Assembly (NCBI RefSeq): GCF_018257795.1
Contig: NZ_JAERJD010000009.1
Location: 1 to 64,000 of the forward strand
Origin: Citrobacter sp. JGM124
GTDB lineage: Bacteria > Pseudomonadota > Gammaproteobacteria > Enterobacterales > Enterobacteriaceae
Direction: 5' to 3'
Length of the DNA: 64,000 nucleotides
Shown here piece by piece: positions 20,604-27,723 of this stretch (position 1 is its first letter; each line of letters starts with the position of its first letter). The position numbers and the translations under genes are program-made. Below the pieces are notes generated by a model. The model saw only the letters and a program-made list of their open reading frames with translations. It made no database searches and was not told where the DNA came from.

Positions 20604-21747
20604 CGTATGTGCTTCCCAATGACCCGCCTACTGTACCGCCTGAGTATGGAGATGTTGAGCCAGCAACAGCAGCAGAATCAGCCGCTACTTGTTGGATTTT
20701 TGCACTTCCTCCCATCGGTTGAGGGCTTTTGTTCTCAATGTTTGGATACTGCTGCTTGAACGTGCTTGTCATCTCGACAACGAGCATTGAGGAATAATCT
20801 GCACTCTTTGATTCAAGGTAACTTTGCAGTGATGCCGGGATAGTGAAATCTTCTTCTATGTCGATTGGTAGCTGTGTAGTCGTGGAGGTATAACCGTGTT
20901 CGAATAACTTTGAACCAGCAAACTTAATCCCGTCAACAGAATGAGTGGTACAGTTATTGCCTGTTACGTCATACTTATCAATCGTACGGCCTCTTCGTAT
21001 TGTGCCATCCTGCATCTTTGGTGTTTGAATTGGTGATACACCGTTATTCCATAACTTTTCGAAGAACTTACGGATTAATTCAGGATCGGCATCATCAATC
21101 CGAAATGCACGAGCACCCATTTCATAAAGTTCGTAACGGTAATACTTCCGTGCATCTTCATCTTGGAAGAAATCTAAAATCCCATCCCCGGTTAGCGTGC
21201 TTCTGTCTGTGCGTCCATAGCGACCATACGTGTACAGATAGATGTTGTTATTCTCATGCACCGAAACGAAAGCGTGACCAGCGTTTTTGGTTTCAGTCCA
21301 GATGTAAACGCCGTTCAATAGCGGGTTATCTTCTGGCTTGCAGGTGTCAGCAACGCTGTTTTGCTTCCTCTCTGTCTGTGAGTGTTGGCGTGGTTCTTGT
21401 ACTGAATCAGGTGAGGATTTCGCTGTCGCTGGTGTTGATGTTGACCGCACCGGAGCCTGATAAGGGCCGTGTCGCATAAAGGTATGGGTGGGGATGAAAA
21501 AAGCCTTGCACGGGCAGGTTGAACGGCTGTATATCGTGCTGGCAGCTAACTGCCCGTGAATGTACTCGCCTGGGTATCCGCCTGTCACGCTGTATTTACC
21601 CGGGTGTTTACCACAGGATACCTGGCAGCCCACTGTTGCCTGTCTGTTTTGATTCGGGCCAATCATCTTCCCTTTCGGGTGTCCAGCCAGTACAGATCCT
21701 CCGCATGTTGTTTTATCGCCCTGTACTATCCAAAAGCCTGTAGCCAT
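20593..21747 (-). CDS. PAAR-domain type VI secretion effector with C-terminal cysteine/histidine toxin domain
   Basis: A 384-residue protein. Residues 1–90 form a PAAR spike-tip domain (GFWIVQGDKTTCGGSVLAG ... YIHGQLAASTIYSRSTCPC). After a Ser/Thr/Pro/Gln linker, the C-terminal region (about 140–330) has two blocks, NAGHAFVSVHENNNIYLYTYG with His158 and DVTGNNCTTHSVDGIKFAGS with Cys266. This His-before-Cys order and the NNCTTH motif resemble permuted papain-like (NlpC/P60 or DUF4105-type) folds, so a peptidoglycan amidase or related cysteine enzyme is my best guess. The tail is Gly/Ser-rich. No core type VI genes are in the window, so this is an orphan cargo module. The downstream overlapping membrane gene is the likely immunity. 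Confidence 0.75.
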   Translation of the reverse strand: MATGFWIVQGDKTTCGGSVLAGHPKGKMIGPNQNRQATVGCQVSCGKHPGKYSVTGGYPGEYIHGQLAASTIYSRSTCPCKAFFIPTHTFMRHGPYQAPVRSTSTPATAKSSPDSVQEPRQHSQTERKQNSVADTCKPEDNPLLNGVYIWTETKNAGHAFVSVHENNNIYLYTYGRYGRTDRSTLTGDGILDFFQDEDARKYYRYELYEMGARAFRIDDADPELIRKFFEKLWNNGVSPIQTPKMQDGTIRRGRTIDKYDVTGNNCTTHSVDGIKFAGSKLFEHGYTSTTTQLPIDIEEDFTIPASLQSYLESKSADYSSMLVVEMTSTFKQQYPNIENKSPQPMGGSAKIQQVAADSAAVAGSTSPYSGGTVGGSLGSTYDDE

Positions 21748-21767
21748 TTTCTGAACGCCTTATTATT

Positions 21768-22241
21768 TTAGAGTACTGCAGGGAGAAAATCGGCTGGCAT
21801 TGCCAGGCTATTGTCTGACTGGCGCAGGGGGGCATAACCTTGTGGGGGGCTGACAATCACGTCACCGTTATCAGGATGGCTTCCAAATAGAGCAAAAGAA
21901 ACACCGCTGCCGTTGGTATTTGCCCCTGACCCGTTGATGATTCTTACGCGCGTTCCATCAGGATAAACAGCGTAATCCCCAACTATCGCCCGATTCACTT
22001 CATCCCCGCCTTCGAGAGTAAATGAGTTGCTGGTTTTCTCAATCTTCCCACCATTTCGGGTGAGCGTTCCAGTTGTGGAAAAATGCCAAATCACCATTAA
22101 AGAACGGTCTTTCATTTCTTCAGCACGGGATTTGAGAAGCAGGCGTTGTTCTTTGTCTGCGTTCGCCAGTCGTTCTGTGCTGCATGGTTTCTTGAATGAT
22201 GAGAGCACGGATGGGGTGAGCTCATTGGTGTACTGTTTCAT
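21768..22241 (-). CDS. Unrecognised protein upstream of the PAAR effector
   Basis: A 157-residue hydrophilic protein with no signal peptide or membrane helix. The centre (about 50–125) is beta-rich: MVIWHFSTTGTLTRNGGK, DYAVYPDGTRVRIINGSG and VSFALFGSHPDNGDVIVSPP. It ends 20 bp before the PAAR gene on the same strand, so it is probably the first gene of that operon and may act as an adaptor or chaperone for the effector, or as a structural partner of the spike. I do not recognise the family. Confidence 0.6.
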   Translation of the reverse strand: MKQYTNELTPSVLSSFKKPCSTERLANADKEQRLLLKSRAEEMKDRSLMVIWHFSTTGTLTRNGGKIEKTSNSFTLEGGDEVNRAIVGDYAVYPDGTRVRIINGSGANTNGSGVSFALFGSHPDNGDVIVSPPQGYAPLRQSDNSLAMPADFLPAVL

Positions 22242-22329
22242 AAGTCCCTTTATGTGCTATAGAAATTATTTCATTGGCTATTTTACAAACAATGACTATA
22301 TGAGCAACAAATATCAGACTTAAGCGAAA

Positions 22330-22548
22330 CTATGTTTCGTAACAACCAGGGAAGAGAGGGCACTCATCCTCGAATATCCTGGGGTATTTGCACTGCTCGT
22401 TAGGTTTGCTTGCCACTGTCTCTGTATACTTGGCATTGTCGTAAACGAAGATCTTTGATGTGATACGCCCTGCTTGGGCGAGGGCTGGTAATAGCATTTG
22501 CAAACCCACTGATAAGAAGATGATTGTGATAATACTATCCGCAGTCAA
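22330..22548 (-). CDS. Small cysteine-containing exported protein, unknown function
   Basis: A 72-residue open frame. Residues 1–26 look like a signal sequence (IITIIFLSVGLQMLLPALAQA, cleavage after AQA). The 46-residue remainder has three cysteines (Cys53, Cys63, Cys69) in EQCKYPRIFEDECPLFPGCY. It lies between the PAAR operon and the lasso precursor on the same strand as both. A small secreted peptide, an additional immunity protein or a chance frame are all possible; the signal-peptide character argues for a real gene. No family recognised. Confidence 0.4.
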   Translation of the reverse strand: MTADSIITIIFLSVGLQMLLPALAQAGRITSKIFVYDNAKYTETVASKPNEQCKYPRIFEDECPLFPGCYET

Positions 22549-22699
22549 ATGTCATAACTAATAGGGTTGAGGCCATATTTTAAATATATCATCAAGGAAT
22601 GGTATTTCAGACTAATTTCATGCCATGGAATGATTTACGGACAACTGGCTGATTATTTTTATTTTATGGTTCAAGTATATTGCGGGTTTATTTTTGAAG

Positions 22700-22721
22700 C
22701 AAGGCGCCATAAATGGCACCT
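22700..22721 (-). terminator. Hairpin downstream of the lasso precursor gene
   Basis: The inverted repeat CAAGGCGCCAT / ATGGCACCTTG (one mismatch) begins 19 bp beyond the precursor stop. There is no good T-run on the minus strand, so it may act as an mRNA-stabilising 3' hairpin or a weak terminator for the highly expressed small gene. Confidence 0.5.
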
Positions 22722-22740
22722 TGCTCAATGATATAGTTAA

Positions 22741-22872
22741 TTAACTATATCGACCGATCCCCCCATTAGTAAAGTATTCAACTATTTGGCCTCCACCTCC
22801 TTTTGTCAATGCTATCGCACTTCCAACTTTGATTATTTTTTTTGCTTTAAATTTATTTCTTCCTATAATCAT
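22741..22872 (-). CDS. Lasso peptide precursor (microcin J25/citrocin type)
   Basis: A 43-codon gene with AAGGAG eight bases before ATG 22872. The 24-residue Lys-rich leader starts MIIGRNKFKAKK and ends SAIALTK, with the conserved Thr at position −2. The predicted 19-residue core is GGGGQIVEYFTNGGIGRYS. Gly1 and Glu8 are placed to form the eight-residue macrolactam ring; EYF at 8–10 matches microcin J25 and citrocin. Compared with citrocin as I recall it (GGVGKIIEYFIGGGVGRYG), 12 of 19 positions agree, and the last residue is Ser rather than Gly. Arg17/Tyr18 are the likely plug residues. Known relatives block RNA polymerase through its secondary channel. It is transcribed away from the B, C and D genes, as mcjA is from mcjBCD. 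The gene is too short for normal ORF calling. Confidence 0.93.
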   Translation of the reverse strand: MIIGRNKFKAKKIIKVGSAIALTKGGGGQIVEYFTNGGIGRYS

Positions 22873-23022
22873 CGCTAAATCTCCTTTTTATTTACAGAAT
22901 GCTACGAAGCTAATTAATAATGTCAGTGCAATATAAACAGGTATTTATATTACGAAGCCATATGTATCATTGCTTTTTCACGTCGTCAAGTTACGCTGTA
23001 TAATATAAAAAAGGATTTAAAT
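22873..23022. promoter_or_regulatory. Divergent promoter region of the lasso peptide cluster
   Basis: A 150-bp AT-rich spacer between the precursor gene (minus) and the maturation genes (plus). A perfect −10 TATAAT lies at 22999–23004, with a poor −35 (TTTCAC) 17 bp upstream, and would start transcription about 12 bp before the B start. The B gene has AAGGA at 23011–23015 seven bases before its TTG start. Confidence 0.5.
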
Positions 23023-23661
23023 TTGAATGAAATAGCAGCCTGTATTTATAATAGTGATATTATCATACTTGATTTTAATAGTGATGAATTTTATCTTATT
23101 GAAAATAATGGTGATGAAATAGTTGATAAGGATATGATTAAAGAATCAATTACTCTTCTGGGTGAGTATAAGATGATTTTTTTGAATTTAACAGATGCCG
23201 GTCAAATGCCAAAGCAACATATATTAGAAGAGCGCTGGTCTCCGAAGGTGCCATCATTAAAATCAAAGAATGGTTTTTTGCTTTTCTTCAAACTTATTTG
23301 GTATGGTTTTAAGTTAAAAAGAATAAGTAACAGAATAATAAAAGACAAATGGGATTTTATTTTAAATAAAAAACCGAAATTAAAGAATAAAATAACACAT
23401 GACAAGCATTTAATAATCAGTGCTTATCTATGGTTAATAAGAAAAACGTTCTATCTGAATAACAGCAAGACTGACTGTATAATTACGTCTGTAGCATTAC
23501 AGCATTTTTTGGCACACAGAGGGATTAGTAGTGTCCTTGTTCTTGGTGTAAAAACCAGACCTTTTTTTGCTCACGCCTGGGTTGAAGTAGAGGGTGTTGT
23601 TATAAATGATGATATTAATTTAAGGAAATTGTTAAGTGTAATACTGGAGGTTGGATTATAA
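23023..23661 (+). CDS. Lasso peptide leader protease (McjB-like, B protein)
   Basis: A 212-residue protein (McjB is about 208). The start is TTG 23023 with AAGGA upstream; no ATG is usable in this frame. The N-terminal half (about 1–80) corresponds to the precursor-recognition domain and the C-terminal half to a transglutaminase-like cysteine protease. The catalytic set matches McjB: Cys152 (KTDCIITSVALQHFL), His184 (FFAHAWVEVEG) and Asp196 (VINDDINL). It is the ATP-dependent leader peptidase that frees Gly1 for ring closure, working in a complex with the C protein. Its stop overlaps the C start by one base (TAATG). The gene is very AT-rich. Confidence 0.93.
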   Translation: MNEIAACIYNSDIIILDFNSDEFYLIENNGDEIVDKDMIKESITLLGEYKMIFLNLTDAGQMPKQHILEERWSPKVPSLKSKNGFLLFFKLIWYGFKLKRISNRIIKDKWDFILNKKPKLKNKITHDKHLIISAYLWLIRKTFYLNNSKTDCIITSVALQHFLAHRGISSVLVLGVKTRPFFAHAWVEVEGVVINDDINLRKLLSVILEVGL

Positions 23662-25166
23662 TGACTGACTATTCTTTTAATCATAAGGGAAACTATTTCT
23701 TCATCGATAATAGGTTTTTCTTGTACGATAACGGTTGTCTTTTTTTATGGTTTGGCGATTTATGGATAGACGGTGAAAAATTTACAGAGGAACATTTCTG
23801 TAATAGCACTGATTATATTATGGGCAATATAACAGGGAGTGGGGTTTTTATTTGTTTATGCCTGGAAAAAAGCTTTATTGAATGTTATACGACAACACAT
23901 AATGCATGTTATGTCTTTATTTGTAAAAATAAAACAAATATAACTATTTCCATTGGCATGAGTGGTGTTATAAATGAAAAAGAAAAACCTGAGGTAAACC
24001 CTGAAGAGATAAAAGAATATGTATTTAGCAATAAGCTTTTCCATGATAAAACAATATTCTATAATGTTGTTTTTTTTAAACCTGGCTATATAGAAAAAAT
24101 TGATTTTAATTTGAACGAAGTGAGCTCATCATTCAGGTGTGAAGAGAAAATAATTAAAAGTGATAATATTTTTTCTATTATAAAAAACAATATCTTATCA
24201 TCATTAGATGGGCGGGATATTGGCCTGTATTATTCTGGTGGCTTTGACTCAACACTGCTTCTTTATACGATGAAGGAAATGAACCTTGTGTTCAGCCCTT
24301 ACTATAAATCATTGTCAAACTTCATTAATAATGGTGAATTATATATAGCAGAAGAAAAATGTAAGCATCTTGGCATTAAGTTAATAAAGGTTAAAGAGAT
24401 GCTTGATTATTCTCTTGATTCATATTCTGGAGTTGGTTTTGATTTTCCACATCAAGTTCCAATATGTCTTTCATATGATCTGTTAGGTGAAAAAAAGGTA
24501 AGTCATTCCCCTGTCCAGTTTTTTTGTGGGCATGGCGGGGATGCTGTTTTTGGTCAAAACTCCATAGGATTATCTTGTGTGGATGCTTTTAAAGATAAAG
24601 GTTTCTTTAAAGGTGTTAAAAAAATGGCTGAACTGGCGACGCTAAAAGGTATTACATTTAAAGAAATAATAATGAATATCTATGCAGAAAGGAGATTGAT
24701 GATTCACCCTGCGCCAGGGAAACATGAACATGCTATTAATATCATTGAGTCAATATATTCAAAAAATGGAGTGAGCAGTAATGGAAAAATAGATATTGTG
24801 TCTCCTTTGTTATTTGAAAATGTCATAGCGTGTTTTTTGGGTTTTAAATCTTATGATCATTTTAATGCCAACTATGACAGAGCGTTAATGCGAGAAATGG
24901 CTAACGAAAGATATGGTGACACATGTTTTTTCAATTGTTCAAAACAGTCATCATCTGATGTTATTTTCAATATTTTAAATGTGAAGAAAGAACAAATCAG
25001 GTATGTTGTTAATAAAGCAAAGCTATTGCAGTTGATTGAGGTTACGGATGACTGTTTTAATGAAAAGCTGCTGTACCAATCATGTGTGATGTATACACCA
25101 AAAGATTATCTCTTCATACATAAACTATATCAGGTTGCTATTTTTCTATTGGTAAATGGCTTTTAA
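23661..25166 (+). CDS. Lasso peptide macrolactam synthetase (McjC-like, C protein)
   Basis: A 501-residue asparagine-synthetase-like enzyme (McjC is about 513). The C-terminal domain has the ATP-pyrophosphatase loop LYYSGGFDSTLLLY at about 189–202 and FFCGHGGDAVFGQN, typical of the Asn-synthetase B fold. The N-terminal region (1–150) is a degenerate glutaminase-like domain with no N-terminal catalytic Cys. It adenylates Glu8 of the precursor and closes the ring on the Gly1 amine. It is translationally coupled to the protease gene and followed 17 bp later by the exporter. It is AT-rich like the rest of the cluster. Confidence 0.93.
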   Translation: MTDYSFNHKGNYFFIDNRFFLYDNGCLFLWFGDLWIDGEKFTEEHFCNSTDYIMGNITGSGVFICLCLEKSFIECYTTTHNACYVFICKNKTNITISIGMSGVINEKEKPEVNPEEIKEYVFSNKLFHDKTIFYNVVFFKPGYIEKIDFNLNEVSSSFRCEEKIIKSDNIFSIIKNNILSSLDGRDIGLYYSGGFDSTLLLYTMKEMNLVFSPYYKSLSNFINNGELYIAEEKCKHLGIKLIKVKEMLDYSLDSYSGVGFDFPHQVPICLSYDLLGEKKVSHSPVQFFCGHGGDAVFGQNSIGLSCVDAFKDKGFFKGVKKMAELATLKGITFKEIIMNIYAERRLMIHPAPGKHEHAINIIESIYSKNGVSSNGKIDIVSPLLFENVIACFLGFKSYDHFNANYDRALMREMANERYGDTCFFNCSKQSSSDVIFNILNVKKEQIRYVVNKAKLLQLIEVTDDCFNEKLLYQSCVMYTPKDYLFIHKLYQVAIFLLVNGF

Positions 25167-25183
25167 TAATAGAGGTGTTAATA

Positions 25184-26830
25184 ATGAAAGTTGTTTTTTA
25201 TATTTATGCATTATTAGATAAAAAAAGTAAGCTTTTTTTTTGGTCTACATTTTTATTTACTGTGCTATTTTCTCTTTCAATAACAACCGCGCCTTTAATA
25301 TTAGCCGAGATAATTTCTAATATGGGGATGGCTAATCATTTAGATGATTATATATTTTATATACTATTGTATGCGATCATTATGTTACTCACTAAATTTT
25401 GTGAAATCATTTTAAATACATCACAGGGTTTTTTAAGAGTGTCGCTTTTAAAAAATATATCAAGTTCTTATTTGAAAGCGATTTTATCAAACCCTATAGA
25501 ATACTTGAAGGATAAAAATGGTGGTTATATATGCCAAATGTTGACAGAAGCATCTAATGATATATATATCTTAATTAAGACATTTTCCCAGGGCATTGTC
25601 AGCCCTTTATTACAGCTGCTATTTGTTTCTGCCATTTGTTTAACTTCTGATTTTCCATTAGTTGCCATGGTATTTTCCATCTATATCTTTCTGTTCTTTT
25701 TAACTACGATAATCCTGAACAAAAGGATTTCTGGATTGCGTATTAAGATGATGGATTCAACAGTAAACTCCTATATGAAATTAAGTGACTCTGTACAAAA
25801 TATCGTTGCAATAAAAAAGAATAATTGTCTTCAGTCCATTGAAAAAAGATATGATTTATTTTTAGATAAGGAAGAAAAGGCTCAAAAAAGATATTGGAAG
25901 AAAACATTCCAGCTATTCTCATTGAGTTCTTCACAAAGCTTTGTGCTTTTTGTATTTTTATTTTTTTATAGTGTATATAGTGTAATACACGGTGAGATGT
26001 CTATTGCTTCATTTGTTCTTATTACCTCATATATAAATTTGTTCACCTCACCTGTTGAATCTATGTCTAATGTTATTTCTGATGTGAAAAGATCTTATAA
26101 TAGCTTATCGCGTTTTATTGATGAACATAAAGAAGCAGAGTTCATTCATGCAAGAGAATATGAAATTCCAAAAGAAAAAATAGAGATAACCTGTAGAAAT
26201 GTATCATTTTCATATTCTAGTGGTGAAAAAGAAATTTTAAATAATTTTAATGCTGTATTCAAAGCGGGGGCATTTATCGCGATTCGTGGTGATAGTGGCT
26301 CAGGAAAGACAACGCTTGCTCAGATAATAACAAATTATGTCAGTGATTACTCCGGTGAGATTTATTTTAATAGTATTCCTGTTAAAGATATATCTGATGA
26401 TGTATTGTGTGAGTTAGTTTATCATGTAACACAAGATGACTTTATTTTTATGGATTCATTAAGGTTTAATTTGTCAGTGGCGAACCCATTGTCTACTGAT
26501 GCTGATATGTTAGATTCATTGCGTCTTGCATGTATTGATAAAATAAACGGCGAAAATGTTTCGCTTGATATGCAACTTCAGGATTCTGGTGATAATATAT
26601 CGGGTGGACAAAAGCAGAGGATTTCAATTGCGAGGCTTTTTCTCCGGAATCCAAAGGTCATTATATTGGACGAAGCCACGGCTTCGCTGGATAAAATGAA
26701 CAAAAAAACAGTTCTGAATAACATCAGATCTTTTTTCCCTGACGCCACAATAATAAACATTAGTCATGACAAAGATATCTGGGGGCTTGCTGATTTTCTT
26801 TATGATTTAGATGAATTAAATGCTGGCTAA
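25184..26830 (+). CDS. Lasso peptide ABC exporter and immunity protein (McjD-like)
   Basis: A 548-residue half-transporter from ATG 25184, with AGAGG eight bases upstream; a GTG nine bases earlier overlaps that site. The membrane domain (about 1–310) has six hydrophobic helices. The ATPase domain has Walker A GDSGSGKTTL, signature NISGGQKQR, Walker B VIILDEATASLD and switch His in NISHDKD. By analogy with McjD it acts as a homodimer, pumping the mature peptide out and giving self-immunity. It completes the A-BCD set; no separate immunity gene is seen. Confidence 0.93.
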   Translation: MKVVFYIYALLDKKSKLFFWSTFLFTVLFSLSITTAPLILAEIISNMGMANHLDDYIFYILLYAIIMLLTKFCEIILNTSQGFLRVSLLKNISSSYLKAILSNPIEYLKDKNGGYICQMLTEASNDIYILIKTFSQGIVSPLLQLLFVSAICLTSDFPLVAMVFSIYIFLFFLTTIILNKRISGLRIKMMDSTVNSYMKLSDSVQNIVAIKKNNCLQSIEKRYDLFLDKEEKAQKRYWKKTFQLFSLSSSQSFVLFVFLFFYSVYSVIHGEMSIASFVLITSYINLFTSPVESMSNVISDVKRSYNSLSRFIDEHKEAEFIHAREYEIPKEKIEITCRNVSFSYSSGEKEILNNFNAVFKAGAFIAIRGDSGSGKTTLAQIITNYVSDYSGEIYFNSIPVKDISDDVLCELVYHVTQDDFIFMDSLRFNLSVANPLSTDADMLDSLRLACIDKINGENVSLDMQLQDSGDNISGGQKQRISIARLFLRNPKVIILDEATASLDKMNKKTVLNNIRSFFPDATIINISHDKDIWGLADFLYDLDELNAG

Positions 26831-26908
26831 GTTTTTCTGCTACGCACTGAACTGTTTAGCTGAAGGGAAGGGGACTGGAAAATAAATGTCATACCAAGGG
26901 ATTCAGCA

Positions 26909-26936
26909 CCTGACAGGTAGTATTTCACCTGTCAGG
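26909..26936. terminator. Bidirectional hairpin between lasso exporter and yfdX
   Basis: The perfect 10-bp stem CCTGACAGGT / ACCTGTCAGG with an 8-nt loop lies between two convergent genes and also marks the right edge of the AT-rich lasso cluster. Confidence 0.75.
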
Positions 26937-26947
26937 CTATGGTTATA

Positions 26948-27556
26948 TTATTCTGCAACAATGCCTGTATTATCAACCAGCACACTATCTTCAATAGCTT
27001 TAAGCGCCAGATTTGCTTCGTAATACTTTTTCTCTTTCAACAAATTCTGGGCTTCTGCTACGGCTATCTGAGAATGCTTCAGTGGTAGTAAATAGAGTTT
27101 CTGTGTGACGGAGATATCTGCCAGGCGCAGAGTTTCCATGGCACTTTTTTTATCACCTTGTGACAGCTGTTCATTTGCTTTTTTAATCGCAGCCTGTTTT
27201 TCCGGTGTGGAAATGAAGTTTTCACTAATGCCCACGGTACCATCAATCGCAATATACTGATCACCGATCAGTGCGGCATTTTTATTCGTGGTGGCAAATT
27301 TCTTCCAGTCGATACTGTCATCGGTTAGCAGTTTTGCTGCGTTTTCTGTCAGCTTAACAGCGTGTTCAGGCACCCCTTGAAAAATAGCCAGCCGGGCGAG
27401 TCGTACATCTTGCACGGCGGTAAAACCCTGTTCAGAAATTTTGAGTGTTTCAGCCGCTTGTTGCTGTGCTACGGTTGACGTTTCCTGGGCACTGACCAAA
27501 AACGGAACTGTGGACAGAGCGGCTGTGATCATTACTGCGCTAAAAAGACGCCTCAT
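26948..27556 (-). CDS. yfdX: YfdX-family periplasmic protein
   Basis: A 202-residue protein from ATG 27556, fixed by AAGGAGAG just upstream; a longer in-frame start is unlikely. A signal peptide (MRRLFSAVMITAALSTVPFLVSA) precedes an alpha-helical YfdX domain with the typical QQAAETLKISEQGFTAVQDVRLARLAIFQG opening region and LLKEKKYYEANLALKAIED end. In E. coli yfdX belongs to the EvgA acid-resistance regulon; the biochemical function is not settled. Its nearness to gadC–glsA fits an acid-stress theme, although they are separated by two other genes. Confidence 0.85.
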   Translation of the reverse strand: MRRLFSAVMITAALSTVPFLVSAQETSTVAQQQAAETLKISEQGFTAVQDVRLARLAIFQGVPEHAVKLTENAAKLLTDDSIDWKKFATTNKNAALIGDQYIAIDGTVGISENFISTPEKQAAIKKANEQLSQGDKKSAMETLRLADISVTQKLYLLPLKHSQIAVAEAQNLLKEKKYYEANLALKAIEDSVLVDNTGIVAE

Positions 27557-27723
27557 ATTTAACTCTCCTTTTTCCGATAGATAGCCAAACATGAGCTCGC
27601 GTTTGAATAGCACGTTGATCTCAGTTGACTGTATTAAGCGTAGATGTGGCTACGTGAAATTTCCAATAGGGAACACTGGATTGAATGATGGCATGCTTTT
27701 CTTGCCGGAAGCCTTGTCTCGCG

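Noticed and set aside
19927-26947. Prophage or integrative element with attachment sites at tRNA-Gly
   Set aside because: No integrase, no phage genes and no copy of the tRNA 3' end found on the right side of the island.
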